A stretch of DNA of 64,000 bases, from contig PVWP01000002.1 in assembly GCA_003003925.1 (NCBI GenBank), positions 434,001 to 498,000 of the forward strand, written 5' to 3'. A program made the translations under genes and the position numbers. Positions 20,088 through 30,180 of this stretch are shown one piece after another (the stretch's first letter is position 1; every line of letters begins with the position of its first letter). This DNA comes from Aphanothece cf. minutissima CCALA 015. Its GTDB lineage: Bacteria; Cyanobacteriota; Cyanobacteriia; PCC-6307; Cyanobiaceae. The notes beneath the pieces are model-generated. The model saw nothing but the letters and a program-made list of their open reading frames with translations, had not been told where the DNA came from and made no database searches.

Positions 20088-20180
20088 TGGGGGACACGCT
20101 AACAGCGGAGTCCGGAGGCCGCCGATAAAGCCGACCTCCGGCATCGGGTATTGACAGCTTGTCGCCCGCAGGGTTCTGCC

Positions 20181-20186
20181 TACGCT
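20181..20186 (+). promoter_or_regulatory. Possible -10 element of UPF0182 gene
   Basis: TACGCT is a cyanobacterial-type -10, 6 bp before the GTG start codon, with TTGTCG 16 bp upstream (20159-20164) as a candidate -35. If used, the mRNA would be leaderless or nearly so. A TTGACA at 20151 is at the wrong spacing for this -10. Confidence 0.3.
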
Positions 20187-20192
20187 CCGGTT

Positions 20193-23075
20193 GTGCCCGT
20201 TCCCACCCCTCTGCCGTCCCCCCGGAGGCCCCACCCCGCCGTCGGCCTGGCCATCGCCTTCGCTCTGCTGCTGGTCCTCTGGGCGGGGGCCCGGCTGGCC
20301 ATCGAATGGCTCTGGTTCGCGCAGTTCGACTTCCAGCAGATCCTGCTGCGGCGCTGGATGCTGCAGCTCTCCGCGTTCACGGCGGTCTTCGGCCTCGGTT
20401 CGGCGCTGCAGCTGGCCCAGCTGCAGCGCTGCTGGCGGCTGCGGGAGCAGGCGGCCGAGGCGCCCCGGCCGAGGGAGCCCCTGCTGCGCCTGGGCAACGG
20501 CGCCCTGGTGGCGGTGCTGATCGGCCTGGTGCTGCTGCTGGCCGGGGGTCTCAGCTATCTGATGGTGCAGGCCCGGGGACTGATCGCCAACCCCTTCAAC
20601 GGCGATGTGATCACCGGCTTCTCCGTGCTCCGCGACCTGCCGCCCCTGCTGGTGGCGGGCCTGGCCGGGGGCCTGCTGCTGCCGCTGCTGCTCTGGCCCC
20701 TCACCACCCTGCGGATCACCCTGGCGGCCGCCCTGGCGGGCTCGGCCACGGCGGTGGCCCGGGGCTGGAGCCTCTGGCTGCCCGCCCTGCTGGCCACCCC
20801 CTTCGGCGAAGGGGATCCGCTCACCGGGTTCGACCTCTCCTTCACGGTGCTGCGCCTGCCGGCCCTGCGGCTGCTGCTGAGCGTGCTGCTGGCCCAGGGG
20901 CTGGTGGGGCTGGCGGCCTGTCTGCTGCTGACCATCGGCAAGGGCCGCAGCCTCAGCGATCTGCGCTTCGACGGGCTCAGCAAGGCCCAGCAGCGGGTGC
21001 TGCAGCCCCAGGTGGCGGCCCTGGCCGTCGTGCTGGCCCTCAGCAACGCCCTGGCGCCCTTCGACCTGATGGTGCAGGGCAGCGGCGTGGCCTCGGGGGC
21101 CGGCTACGTGGATCTGCACGTGCGCCTGCCCCTGCGGCTGCTGTTCGCGGTGCTGCTGCTGCTCACGGCCTGCGCCCTGCTGGTGCCCCTGCCCCGGGGC
21201 TGGGTGCGCCGCGGCGCCCTGCTGCCCCTGGCGGGCACGGCCCTGCTGGTGCCGATCAGCGAATGGGTGATCACCCCCCTGGCCCAGCGTTTCTGGGTGC
21301 AGCCGCGGGAGCTGGCGGTGGAGGCCCCCTATCTGGAGCGGAGCATCCGGGCCACCCGCCGCGCCTTCGGCCTTGAGCATGTGCGCACCATCCGGCTGGA
21401 GCCCAGCCAGGGCCTGACAAAGGCGGATCTGGCCAGCGCCCCCGGCACCCTCGACAACATCCGCCTCTGGGACAGCCAGCCCCTGCTGGCCGCCAACCGC
21501 CAGCTGCAGCAGCTGCGCCTGTACTACACCTTCCCTTCGGCGGATGTCGATCGCTACCCGCTGCAGGGCAAGTCGGCCCGGGACGGCTCCCAGCAGGTGC
21601 TGATCGCGGCCCGGGAGCTGGACAGCAGCGCCCTGCCGCCCGGCTCGCGCACCTGGCTGAACCGCCATCTGGTGTTCACCAACGGCCACGGCTTCACAGT
21701 CTCGCCGGTGAACGCCTTCGGTGCCGACGGCCTGCCCCTGTTCTTCGTCAAGGACCTGGGCAGCAGTGGCCGGGTGCAGGGCATCCCCGAACTGGGCATC
21801 ACCGACAAGGAGGCCCAGGCAGCGCTGCCGGTGGGCAGCCCGAGCCTCTACTTCGCCTCCGGGCCCTCCCCCTACGCGATCGCCCCCACCAAGGTGAAGG
21901 AGTTCTCCTATCCGGAGGGGGAGCTGAACGTCTACACCCACTACACCGGCACCCGGGGCATCTCCCTGGCCTCACCGCTCAACCGGCTGGGGGCGGCGAT
22001 CTACCTGCGGGAGCCGCGGCTGCTGTTCACCGGCTCCTTCACCGACCGCTCCCTGCTGCTGCTGCGGCGACAGGTGAACCGGCGTCTGACGGCCCTGGCG
22101 CCGTTCCTGCGCTTCGAGAGTCAGCCCTACCTGGTCACCGCCCGGGTGGCCGGCAGTGAGGGGTACCGGCCGGAGCAGTACCAGTACTGGCTGCTGGACG
22201 GCTTCACCACCAGCCGCTCCTACCCCTACAGCGATCCCAATCCCCAGGGGCTGCGCTACTTCCGCAACCCGGTGAAGGCGGTGGTGGATGCCCACGATGG
22301 CCGGCTCTGGCTGTACGTGAACGATGCCCGCGATCCGGTGCTGCGCACCTGGGTGCGCGCCTTCCCGGAACTGTTCCGGCCGCTGTCGGCGATGCCGAAG
22401 GGATTGCTCGCCCACATCCGGGTGCCCAAGAGCCAGTTCGATATCCAGGCGGAGCGGCTGCTGCGCTACCACGTCACCGATGTGCGCACCTTCTACAACG
22501 GTGACGACGTCTGGTCGGTGCCCACCGAGATCTACGGCGAGAACAGCGTGCCGGTGTCGCCGTACCACCTCACCCTGCAGCTGCCGGGCGAGCAGCGTTC
22601 CGAGTTCGTGCTGCTGCTGCCCTTCACCCCGCTGAAGCGCTCGAATCTGGTGGGCTGGCTGGCGGCCCGCAACGATCCGCCCCACTACGGCGAGCTGATG
22701 CTGGTGCGCTTCCCCCAGCAACGGCTGCTGCTCGGCCCCCAGCAGGTCACCGCCCTGATCGACCAGGACCCGACGATCAGCTTCCAGTTCGGGCTCTGGA
22801 ACCGGCTGGGCTCGCGGCTGTTCCGTGGCAATCTGCTGGTGCTGCCGGTGGGCGAGGGCCTGCTGTACGTGGAGCCGATCTACCTGCAGTCGAAGAGCAA
22901 CGACCTGCCCACCCTGGTGCGGGTGGTGGTCACCGACGGCCGTCGCTTCGTGATGGAGCGCAGCCTGCAACGGGCCCTGGAGCGGCTGGTGGACGGGGCC
23001 CCCACCGCCAAGGAGTCGGCCGCCGGCAAGCCGCCCCTGCCCGACGGCACGCCGCTGCCCCTGCCCCTGCCCTGA
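20193..23075 (+). CDS. UPF0182 family large membrane protein
   Basis: 960 aa. About seven hydrophobic helices fill residues ~15-390, followed by a large soluble domain of ~560 residues with no known catalytic motif. The family is widespread in cyanobacteria and actinobacteria; its function is unknown. Start is GTG 20193 (VPVPTPLPSPRRP); the frame is open further upstream but sits in the promoter region. The C-terminus is Pro/Leu-rich (PDGTPLPLPLP). Confidence 0.88.
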   Translation: MPVPTPLPSPRRPHPAVGLAIAFALLLVLWAGARLAIEWLWFAQFDFQQILLRRWMLQLSAFTAVFGLGSALQLAQLQRCWRLREQAAEAPRPREPLLRLGNGALVAVLIGLVLLLAGGLSYLMVQARGLIANPFNGDVITGFSVLRDLPPLLVAGLAGGLLLPLLLWPLTTLRITLAAALAGSATAVARGWSLWLPALLATPFGEGDPLTGFDLSFTVLRLPALRLLLSVLLAQGLVGLAACLLLTIGKGRSLSDLRFDGLSKAQQRVLQPQVAALAVVLALSNALAPFDLMVQGSGVASGAGYVDLHVRLPLRLLFAVLLLLTACALLVPLPRGWVRRGALLPLAGTALLVPISEWVITPLAQRFWVQPRELAVEAPYLERSIRATRRAFGLEHVRTIRLEPSQGLTKADLASAPGTLDNIRLWDSQPLLAANRQLQQLRLYYTFPSADVDRYPLQGKSARDGSQQVLIAARELDSSALPPGSRTWLNRHLVFTNGHGFTVSPVNAFGADGLPLFFVKDLGSSGRVQGIPELGITDKEAQAALPVGSPSLYFASGPSPYAIAPTKVKEFSYPEGELNVYTHYTGTRGISLASPLNRLGAAIYLREPRLLFTGSFTDRSLLLLRRQVNRRLTALAPFLRFESQPYLVTARVAGSEGYRPEQYQYWLLDGFTTSRSYPYSDPNPQGLRYFRNPVKAVVDAHDGRLWLYVNDARDPVLRTWVRAFPELFRPLSAMPKGLLAHIRVPKSQFDIQAERLLRYHVTDVRTFYNGDDVWSVPTEIYGENSVPVSPYHLTLQLPGEQRSEFVLLLPFTPLKRSNLVGWLAARNDPPHYGELMLVRFPQQRLLLGPQQVTALIDQDPTISFQFGLWNRLGSRLFRGNLLVLPVGEGLLYVEPIYLQSKSNDLPTLVRVVVTDGRRFVMERSLQRALERLVDGAPTAKESAAGKPPLPDGTPLPLPLP

Positions 23076-23115
23076 GCGCTCGGTCTGGCCGGCCATCCAG
23101 GGAAGGCCGGCCATG

Positions 23116-23138
23116 AAAAAGGGGCCCCGTGGGGCCCC
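23116..23138 (-). terminator. Rho-independent terminator of fba
   Basis: Read on the minus strand, GGGGCCCC-AC-GGGGCCCC forms a GC stem with a tiny loop and is followed by TTTTT. It lies 36 bp beyond the fba stop and also closes the gap to the convergent UPF0182 gene. Confidence 0.8.
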
Positions 23139-23173
23139 GATGGATCGTTGGGTGATCGCTGGGGGAACGCCGA

Positions 23174-24247
23174 TCAGGCGGCCACGGCGGTCTTGGGATC
23201 GAGGGCACCCTTGGCGTAGAGGGTGGCGTAGTAGTTGATGTCGCGCTGCTTGATCTTGCTGGCGTTGCCGGCACACCAGAACTGCTGGTAACGATCCAGG
23301 CAGACCTTCTTCATGTAGGCCCGGGCGGGCTTGTTGAAGTGGCGGGGATCGAAGTTGGCGGGATCCTTGGCGGCGGCTTCCCTCACGGCGGCGGTGAAGG
23401 CGAGGCGGTTGTCGGTGTCGATGTTGATCTTGCGCACGCCGTTGCGGATGCCTTCCTGGATCTCCTCAACGGGGACGCCGTAGGTCTCGGGGATGGCGCC
23501 GCCGTACTTGTTGATCATGTCCAGCCATTCCTGGGGAACGGAACTGGAGCCGTGCATCACCAGGTGGGTGTTGGGGATGGCCTTGTGGATCTCGGCGATC
23601 CGGGAGATGGCCAGCACCTCACCGGTGGGCTTGCGGGTGAACTTGTAGGCGCCGTGGCTGGTGCCGATGGCAATGGCCAGGGCGTCGACCTTGGTCTTGG
23701 CGACGAAGTCGGCCGCCTCGGCGGGGTCGGTGAGCAGCTGGGAGTGGTCGAGGGCGCCTTCGAAACCGTGGCCGTCCTCGGCCTCACCCTTGCCGGTCTC
23801 CAGGGAACCCAGGCAGCCCAGTTCGCCTTCCACGCTCACACCGATGGCGTGGGCCACATCCACCACTTCCTTGGTGACGGCCACGTTGTACTCGTAGCTG
23901 GCGGGGGTCTTGGCGTCGGCCTCGAGGGAGCCGTCCATCATCACCGAGGTGAAACCGTTGGCAGCGGCGCCGTAGCAGGTGGCGGGGCTGTTGCCGTGGT
24001 CCTGGTGCATCACCACCGGGATGTCGGGATAGGTTTCCACCGCGGCCAGGATCAGGTGGCGCAGGAAGCTTTCCCCGGCGTACTGACGGGCTCCGCGGGA
24101 GGCCTGCAGGATCACCGGGCTGTCGGTCTCGTAGGCAGCCTCCATGATCGACTGCACCTGCTCCAGGTTGTTGACGTTGAAGGCAGGAATGCCGTAGCCG
24201 TTTTCTGCGGCGTGATCCAGCAGCAGGCGAAGCGGTACGAGCGCCAT
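23174..24247 (-). CDS. fba: Fructose-bisphosphate aldolase class II
   Basis: 357 aa. A zinc-dependent aldolase of the Calvin cycle and glycolysis (also the sedoheptulose bisphosphate step). Metal and substrate motifs: [23 protein letters not shown] with EDGHGFEG (long-loop form of the Calvin-type enzymes), [18 protein letters not shown] and [11 protein letters not shown]. Length and N-terminus [14 protein letters not shown] are standard. Preceded by a 93-bp gap containing a 6-bp stem-loop (24275-24292). Confidence 0.97.
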   Translation of the reverse strand: MALVPLRLLLDHAAENGYGIPAFNVNNLEQVQSIMEAAYETDSPVILQASRGARQYAGESFLRHLILAAVETYPDIPVVMHQDHGNSPATCYGAAANGFTSVMMDGSLEADAKTPASYEYNVAVTKEVVDVAHAIGVSVEGELGCLGSLETGKGEAEDGHGFEGALDHSQLLTDPAEAADFVAKTKVDALAIAIGTSHGAYKFTRKPTGEVLAISRIAEIHKAIPNTHLVMHGSSSVPQEWLDMINKYGGAIPETYGVPVEEIQEGIRNGVRKINIDTDNRLAFTAAVREAAAKDPANFDPRHFNKPARAYMKKVCLDRYQQFWCAGNASKIKQRDINYYATLYAKGALDPKTAVAA

Positions 24248-24340
24248 GGGAAATCTCGCGGTATTGGGGTGGGTACGGTTGTGGAGAACCGTGATCGAAG
24301 GACGGCTGGCGGGGTCGTCCCGCCGGGTCTGCCGGGGAGT

Positions 24341-25435
24341 CTAGGGGATGCCCTCCAGGGTTCCTGCTCCCTGGCGGGCCCAGTCGCAGCACCGCTGGCT
24401 GGCCACCGCCTCCGACAGGCCCGGCAGCATCGGACGCCGCTGCCGCACCGCCTGGGACCACCAGCCCAGCAGCCGGCGCACCGGCGCGATCCGGCCGTCC
24501 TCCCAGGTGCGGCCGTAGGCCAGGGCCGGATCGGCGGCCACGGGCCGCAGGGCCTCGCCGGGGCGGGCCATCCACAGCTGCATGCCGTGGACGTAGTCGG
24601 CCTGGTTGCTCGAACCCAGCACCAGGGTGGCCTCGCTGCCATAGAGCTCGATCCAGTAGCCCCGGCCCGCCCGGGCCACCGAGGAGAGGGCGAGCTGGGC
24701 GGGCACGGCCCGACCGCGCCGGTCCTCGAGGTCGAGCTGGATCAGGGCGCTGTCCTCGGCGTCCACCACCCCCATGGCGCCGGAGCCGGGGATGGGGCGC
24801 TCGCCGATGGCGGTGCTGAGCCGGGCGGTGAGCCCCCGGCTGGGACCGATCAGCCAATGGAGGGTGTCGAAGGCGTGGGTGCCCAGGGCGCCGAGCACGC
24901 CGCCGCCGGCCGCCGCCTGGGAGTACCAGCTCCAGGGGCGGCTCGGATCGGCGCGGCTGGACATCAGCCAGTCGAACGTCACCAGCCAGGGATCCCCCAG
25001 CACCCCCGCCTCGAGCAGGGCGGCCAGCTGCTGCACATGGGGCACGGCCCGGTATTCGAAGTCGACCGCCACCACCAGGCCCCGGGCGATGGCGAGGCGC
25101 TGCAGCTCTTCCACCTGGCCGGCATGGAGGGCCACCGGCTTCTCCAGGAACAGGTGCTTGCCCGCCTCCAGGGCCGTGCGGGCCAGGTCGAAACGGGGCT
25201 CCGGCGGCGTGGCAATCACCACCGCCTCCACGGCGGGATCGGCCAGGAGGGCGGCGAAATCGTGGAAGGCGGGCAGCTCCGCCGCCTGGCCCGCGGCGGC
25301 GGCCCGCTCCGCCCGGGGGTGCCAGAGGGCCACCGGCTCGGTGAGCGGGGCGTCCCGCAGGGCCGGCAGGATCACCTTCTCACCGAAGCCGAGGCCGGCG
25401 ACGGCGACCCGCAGGGGCGCCTCAGGCCGTCGCAT
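24341..25435 (-). CDS. Gfo/Idh/MocA family oxidoreductase
   Basis: 364 aa. N-terminal NAD(P)-binding Rossmann fold (VAVAGLGFGEKVILPAL) and the EKPVAL segment of the family (Lys-Pro near residue 98), then the C-terminal alpha/beta domain with GGGVLGALGTHAFD. It probably oxidises or reduces a sugar or sugar derivative; the substrate cannot be read. Overlaps the end of the small secreted-protein gene upstream by 14 bp. Confidence 0.88.
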   Translation of the reverse strand: MRRPEAPLRVAVAGLGFGEKVILPALRDAPLTEPVALWHPRAERAAAAGQAAELPAFHDFAALLADPAVEAVVIATPPEPRFDLARTALEAGKHLFLEKPVALHAGQVEELQRLAIARGLVVAVDFEYRAVPHVQQLAALLEAGVLGDPWLVTFDWLMSSRADPSRPWSWYSQAAAGGGVLGALGTHAFDTLHWLIGPSRGLTARLSTAIGERPIPGSGAMGVVDAEDSALIQLDLEDRRGRAVPAQLALSSVARAGRGYWIELYGSEATLVLGSSNQADYVHGMQLWMARPGEALRPVAADPALAYGRTWEDGRIAPVRRLLGWWSQAVRQRRPMLPGLSEAVASQRCCDWARQGAGTLEGIP

Positions 25436-25868
25436 CGCTCTCCCGGGGCCGGCGGGCGGCGTCGCAGGCGGCGTGCAGCACGCGGATCGTGAGGTTGTCG
25501 CCGGCGGCCGGCTGCCAGGTGGCGCCCCAGCGGGGCAGGCCGTTGACGGCGGTGTCGCGGTAAAGCTCCTCGTCGCAGTCGAGCTGCATCACATACAGCT
25601 GGCCGACGGGGGGACGGGCGTCCTCGGGCGCATCGGCGGCGGCGGCCGGCTGGAAGCGGCTCAGCACCGAGAGGCGGCCGTCGCGATCGAAGCGGAGGCT
25701 GCCGGCATCCCACCACTGACGGCCTTCAGGGCCGGCCTCCACCTCCTGCCAGTCGACCGGGCCGGCCATGGCGGCGGCGGGACCCGCCAGCCAGCAGCCC
25801 AGCAGCAGCAGCACCGTCAGCAGGGCGGCGGCAACAGGAGTGCGGCCACGGCTCATGACGCCGTTCAT
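25422..25868 (-). CDS. Small secreted protein, cyanobacterial, function unknown
   Basis: 148 aa. Signal peptide at residues ~9-35 ([20 protein letters not shown]), containing a weak lipobox-like LLGC. The mature part has [24 protein letters not shown] and [14 protein letters not shown], typical of a small beta-rich periplasmic or lumenal protein. It overlaps accD (4 bp) and the oxidoreductase gene (14 bp). Confidence 0.75.
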   Translation of the reverse strand: MNGVMSRGRTPVAAALLTVLLLLGCWLAGPAAAMAGPVDWQEVEAGPEGRQWWDAGSLRFDRDGRLSVLSRFQPAAAADAPEDARPPVGQLYVMQLDCDEELYRDTAVNGLPRWGATWQPAAGDNLTIRVLHAACDAARRPRESDATA

Positions 25869-26755
25869 GGCACCACGGACACGGCCGGCCGCAGGCTGCC
25901 GTGCAGCCGCAGCAGGGTGGAGAGGGTGCCGCGCAGCTGGGGCCGGGGCACGATCGTGTCGACGAAGCCGTGGTCCTGGAGGTATTCGGCGGTCTGGAAG
26001 CCCTCAGGCAGCTTCTCGCCGAGGGTCTGCTCGATCACCCGACGGCCGGCGAAGGCGATCATCGCCTTGGGTTCGGCCAGGATCAGGTCGCCGAGCATGG
26101 CGAAGCTGGCGGTGACCCCACCGGTGGTGGGATGGGTGAGCAGGGGCAGGTACAGAAGTTCGGCGCTGCGGTGGCGCTGCAGGGCGCCGGATACCTTGGC
26201 CATCTGCACCAGGCTCAGCATCCCTTCCTGCATGCGGGCGCCGCCGGAGGCGCAGACGATCAGCAGCGGATAGCGGCGGGCGGTGGCCAGCTCCACCAGG
26301 CGGGTGAGCTTCTCGCCCACCACCGAGCCCATGGAGCCGCCCATGAAGCGGAAGTCCATCACCCCCAGGGCCAGGGGCATGCCCTCCAGGCGGCAGAGGC
26401 CCGTGACCACCGCATCCCGCAGGCCCGTGGCCCGCTGGCTGTCGCGCAGCCGGTCGGCGTAGCTGCGGCGGTCCTTGAAGGCGAGGGGGTCGGTGGGGGC
26501 GAGGTCGGCATCGATGGGCTCGAAGCTGCCCTCATCGGCGATCAGGCGGATGCGCTCGGCGCTGTCGATGCGGTGGTGGTGGCCGCAGCCCTTGCAGACG
26601 CTGGCGTTGGCGATCAGGTCCTTGCGGTAGACCACCAGGCCGCATTCCGCACACTTGCTCCAGAGGCCATCCCCCTCGTCGGCCTCAGGGCCCTTGCTGG
26701 CCCGGACGGCGGGGGCGTTCTTGCGGCGATCGGCGAACCAGTCGAACAGGGACAT
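25865..26755 (-). CDS. accD: Acetyl-CoA carboxylase carboxyltransferase subunit beta
   Basis: 296 aa. Carboxyltransferase half of acetyl-CoA carboxylase, the first committed step in fatty-acid synthesis. The N-terminal C4 zinc finger is visible (CAECG at ~35, CKGCG at ~54), followed by the crotonase-like core [18 protein letters not shown] and the tail region [18 protein letters not shown]. The start [12 protein letters not shown] is canonical. Confidence 0.97.
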   Translation of the reverse strand: MSLFDWFADRRKNAPAVRASKGPEADEGDGLWSKCAECGLVVYRKDLIANASVCKGCGHHHRIDSAERIRLIADEGSFEPIDADLAPTDPLAFKDRRSYADRLRDSQRATGLRDAVVTGLCRLEGMPLALGVMDFRFMGGSMGSVVGEKLTRLVELATARRYPLLIVCASGGARMQEGMLSLVQMAKVSGALQRHRSAELLYLPLLTHPTTGGVTASFAMLGDLILAEPKAMIAFAGRRVIEQTLGEKLPEGFQTAEYLQDHGFVDTIVPRPQLRGTLSTLLRLHGSLRPAVSVVP

Positions 26756-26794
26756 GGGGCGACGGCGGCGACGGGGAACGGAGACCTGGGGCCA

Positions 26795-27646
26795 TTAAAG
26801 ACCCAGGCCCCAGAGGCGCAGCCAGGGGCCGTGGCCGCCGATCCAGACCGCCAGGGCGGCGGCGGCGAGAAAGGGGCCGAAGGGGAAAGGCTGCTGGCGG
26901 CCGAGACGGCCGCTGAGGCGGGCGATGCCCCCGATCAGGGCACCGCCGAGCACCGACAGGCTGACCGCCAGCCCCAGGCCCAGGGGTCCGAGCCAGGCCC
27001 CCATCAGGGCGGCCAGCTTGGCGTCCCCCAGGCCCAGGGCCGGCCGGCCCATGGCCTTCTCGGCCAGGGCGCTGAGGGCCTCGAAACCCAGCAGGCCGGC
27101 GGCCACCGCCAGCAGGTGGGAGAACAGCAGCTCCCGGCCCACCTCGGCCCCCTGCGGGAAGCCGACGCCGGCGGTGACCGCCAGGCCGAGCAGCACCCCC
27201 CAGCGGCAGAGGGGTTCGGGCAGCCAGAGGCTGTCCAGGTCGATCAGGGCCAGGGGCAGCAGCCAGCTGGCCAGCAGCCAGCCGGCCGCCAGCAGCAGCC
27301 AGGGACTGGGGTCGGGGCCCATGGCGGCGGGGCGGGCGAAGAGCATGGCCACCCAGAGGCCGGCGGTGAGCAGCTCCACCAGCGGGTAGCGCACGGCGAT
27401 CGGCGCCTGGCAATGGCGGCAGCGGCCGCGCAGCAGCAGCCAGCTGAGCAGCGGCACGTTCTCGAACCAGGCCAGGGAGGCGCCACAGCGGGGGCAGTGG
27501 CTGCCGGGGAACACCAGCGACTCCTCCCGCGGCAGCCGCCAGACCACCACGTTCAGGAAGCTGCCGATGCAGGCGCCGACCAGGGCCACGAGGGGGGCCA
27601 GCAGGGGCAGGGCGGCGGTGGGGGCCAGCGGGGCGACGGAACTCAT
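26795..27646 (-). CDS. pilD: Prepilin peptidase / N-methyltransferase
   Basis: 283 aa. Integral membrane aspartyl protease that cleaves and N-methylates type IV prepilins. N-terminal zinc-type cysteine pairs (HCPRCGASLAW and CRHCQAPI), a catalytic Asp in ALIDLDSLWLPEPL and a second in GLGDAKLAALMG match the family. Several membrane helices follow. Its stop is 40 bp ahead of accD. The pilin gene at 56.9 kb is a likely substrate class. Confidence 0.93.
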   Translation of the reverse strand: MSSVAPLAPTAALPLLAPLVALVGACIGSFLNVVVWRLPREESLVFPGSHCPRCGASLAWFENVPLLSWLLLRGRCRHCQAPIAVRYPLVELLTAGLWVAMLFARPAAMGPDPSPWLLLAAGWLLASWLLPLALIDLDSLWLPEPLCRWGVLLGLAVTAGVGFPQGAEVGRELLFSHLLAVAAGLLGFEALSALAEKAMGRPALGLGDAKLAALMGAWLGPLGLGLAVSLSVLGGALIGGIARLSGRLGRQQPFPFGPFLAAAALAVWIGGHGPWLRLWGLGL

Positions 27647-28020
27647 GGCAGCGGGCGGCTGGATCCCCCGCGGGCACTGCGGCCCCGGGCCGAGCGGGGG
27701 CGCAGCAGCTCCATCGGCACAAACTGTTCGTCCGGCAGGAGGATGGGCAGCTCGAACACCACCCGTCCCTGGGGGCCGGCACCGAGCAGCACCACCCCCA
27801 GCGGTTCGGGGGCGGTGGGGCAGGCCTCGAGGAAGCGGAAGTAGACCCGGCGCGAACAGCGCAGCAGTTCGGCGCTGTTGATGCGATCGAGGCGCAGGGC
27901 ACCGACGGGCGGGGAGGCCGAGGACTCCCCGCCCCTGATCAGGAAGGAGGGGCTTCCGGACGGGGAGCTGCCGGGCCCGGACGGGTGGATGGTGGGGGGC
28001 TGGGCGGTGATGGGATTCAC
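27643..28020 (-). CDS. Conserved cyanobacterial protein of unknown function
   Basis: 125 aa from GTG 28020, supported by an upstream AAAGGA ribosome site 6 nt ahead. The first ~35 residues are Pro/Gly/Ser-rich and disordered (TIHPSGPGSSPSGS). The core has RLDRINSAELLRCSRRVYFR and PLGVVLLGAGPQGRVVFELP, probably a small soluble domain. It overlaps pilD by 4 bp. Upstream, two stem-loops cover its ribosome site. Confidence 0.6.
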   Translation of the reverse strand: MNPITAQPPTIHPSGPGSSPSGSPSFLIRGGESSASPPVGALRLDRINSAELLRCSRRVYFRFLEACPTAPEPLGVVLLGAGPQGRVVFELPILLPDEQFVPMELLRPRSARGRSARGGSSRPLP

Positions 28021-28023
28021 CGA

Positions 28024-28074
28024 TTCCTTTCGGGGGATCTTAGGGCCGAAAGGAAGATCGAGAAAGCGATCTTC
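28024..28074 (-). promoter_or_regulatory. Tandem stem-loops between prk and the next gene
   Basis: On the minus strand two perfect stems follow prk: an 8-bp stem GAAGATCG/CGATCTTC (28053-28074, loop 6) and a 10-bp stem TTCCTTTCGG/CCGAAAGGAA (28024-28055, loop 12). They share three bases. The second stem pairs away the AAAGGA ribosome site of the gene starting at 28020. The first may act as a weak terminator (only a short CTTTC tail). Confidence 0.5.
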
Positions 28075-28085
28075 AGCCGAGCTGC

Positions 28086-28988
28086 TCAGTGGAGGTTCTT
28101 CTTCTCCTCGATCATCTTGTGGATGATCGGCGTGAGGATGATCTCCATGGCGAAGCCCATCTTGCCGCCGTTCACCACGATGCTGGTGGGGCTGGACATG
28201 AAGGAATCGTGGATCATGCGCAGCAGGTAGGAGAAGTCGATGCCCCACTTCTCACGGGCGCCCTTGCGGAAGTGGATGATGACGAAGCTCTCGTCCGGGC
28301 TGGGGATGTTGCGGCAGATGAAGGGGTTGGAGGTGTCCACCGTGGGCACCCGCTGGAAGTTGATGTCCGTGCGGCTGAACTGGGGGCAGATGTGATTGAT
28401 GTAGTCGGGCATGCGGCGCAGGATCGTGTCGACGATCGCCTCGGCCGAGTAGCCCCGCTCGGCGTTGTCGCGGGAGATCTTCTGGATCCACTCCAGGTTG
28501 GCGATCGGCACCACGCCGATCAGCAGATCCACCAGGGAGGCAACGTCGTAGCCGTCACCCACCACACCACCGTGGAGGCCCTCATAGAAGAGGAGGTGGG
28601 TGTCGCTGGGGATGGGCTCCCAGGGGGTGAACTGGCCGGGCTCGAGGCTGGTGCCGAGGCGGGCGTTGTGCTCGGCCGCCTCCTCCACCGAGTGGAGGTA
28701 GTAGCGGCGGTTGCCGCTGCCGGTCTCGCCGTAGGTGCGGAACAGCTCCTCGAGCTTGTCGAAGATGTTGGCCTCGGGGCCGAAGTGGGAGAAGTTCTCG
28801 CCGCGGGCCTGGGCCTCGGCCATCGCCTGCTTCATGGGGCCCCGCTCGAAGCGGTGGAAGCTGTCGCCTTCCACCACCGCCGGGATAATGCCCTCGCGGG
28901 AGAAGATGTGCTCGAAGGCCCGTTTGACGGTGCTGGTTCCCGCTCCCGAGGAACCGGTGACAGCCACGACCGGGTGACGCTTCGACAT
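28086..28988 (-). CDS. prk: Phosphoribulokinase, class I (bacterial) type
   Basis: 300 aa. It makes ribulose-1,5-bisphosphate from ribulose-5-phosphate and ATP for the Calvin cycle. The P-loop is GSSGAGTSTVKRAF; EGDSFHRF, HSVEEAAEHN, LFYEGLHGG and QFSRTDINFQRVPTVDTSNP all match the proteobacterial octameric enzyme. The classic cyanobacterial/plant type has GDSGCGKST and regulatory cysteines near the P-loop; those are absent, so CP12/thioredoxin control of the usual kind is not expected. Followed by the stem-loops at 28024-28074. Confidence 0.93.
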   Translation of the reverse strand: MSKRHPVVAVTGSSGAGTSTVKRAFEHIFSREGIIPAVVEGDSFHRFERGPMKQAMAEAQARGENFSHFGPEANIFDKLEELFRTYGETGSGNRRYYLHSVEEAAEHNARLGTSLEPGQFTPWEPIPSDTHLLFYEGLHGGVVGDGYDVASLVDLLIGVVPIANLEWIQKISRDNAERGYSAEAIVDTILRRMPDYINHICPQFSRTDINFQRVPTVDTSNPFICRNIPSPDESFVIIHFRKGAREKWGIDFSYLLRMIHDSFMSSPTSIVVNGGKMGFAMEIILTPIIHKMIEEKKNLH

Positions 28989-29068
28989 CGACGCAGGGGG
29001 GTTGAGAGGCTGTGAGTTTGGCAGGTCGCCGGTCCGCTCCCCCCCCAGCCGTTACCGGAAGGGGGCGA

Positions 29069-30151
<1,083 letters not shown>

Positions 30152-30180
30152 CGCGAGGGGGGGCCGCTCAGCAGGCGAGG

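Noticed and set aside
20151..20156. TTGACA as the -35 of the UPF0182 gene
   Set aside because: It lies 24 bp from the only good -10, too far for a normal spacer.
20088..21941. Very long minus-strand open frame continuing upstream of thrC
   Set aside because: It is antisense to the UPF0182 gene, is dominated by Gln/Gly/His/Arg-rich sequence with no motif, and arises from high GC codon bias on the other strand.
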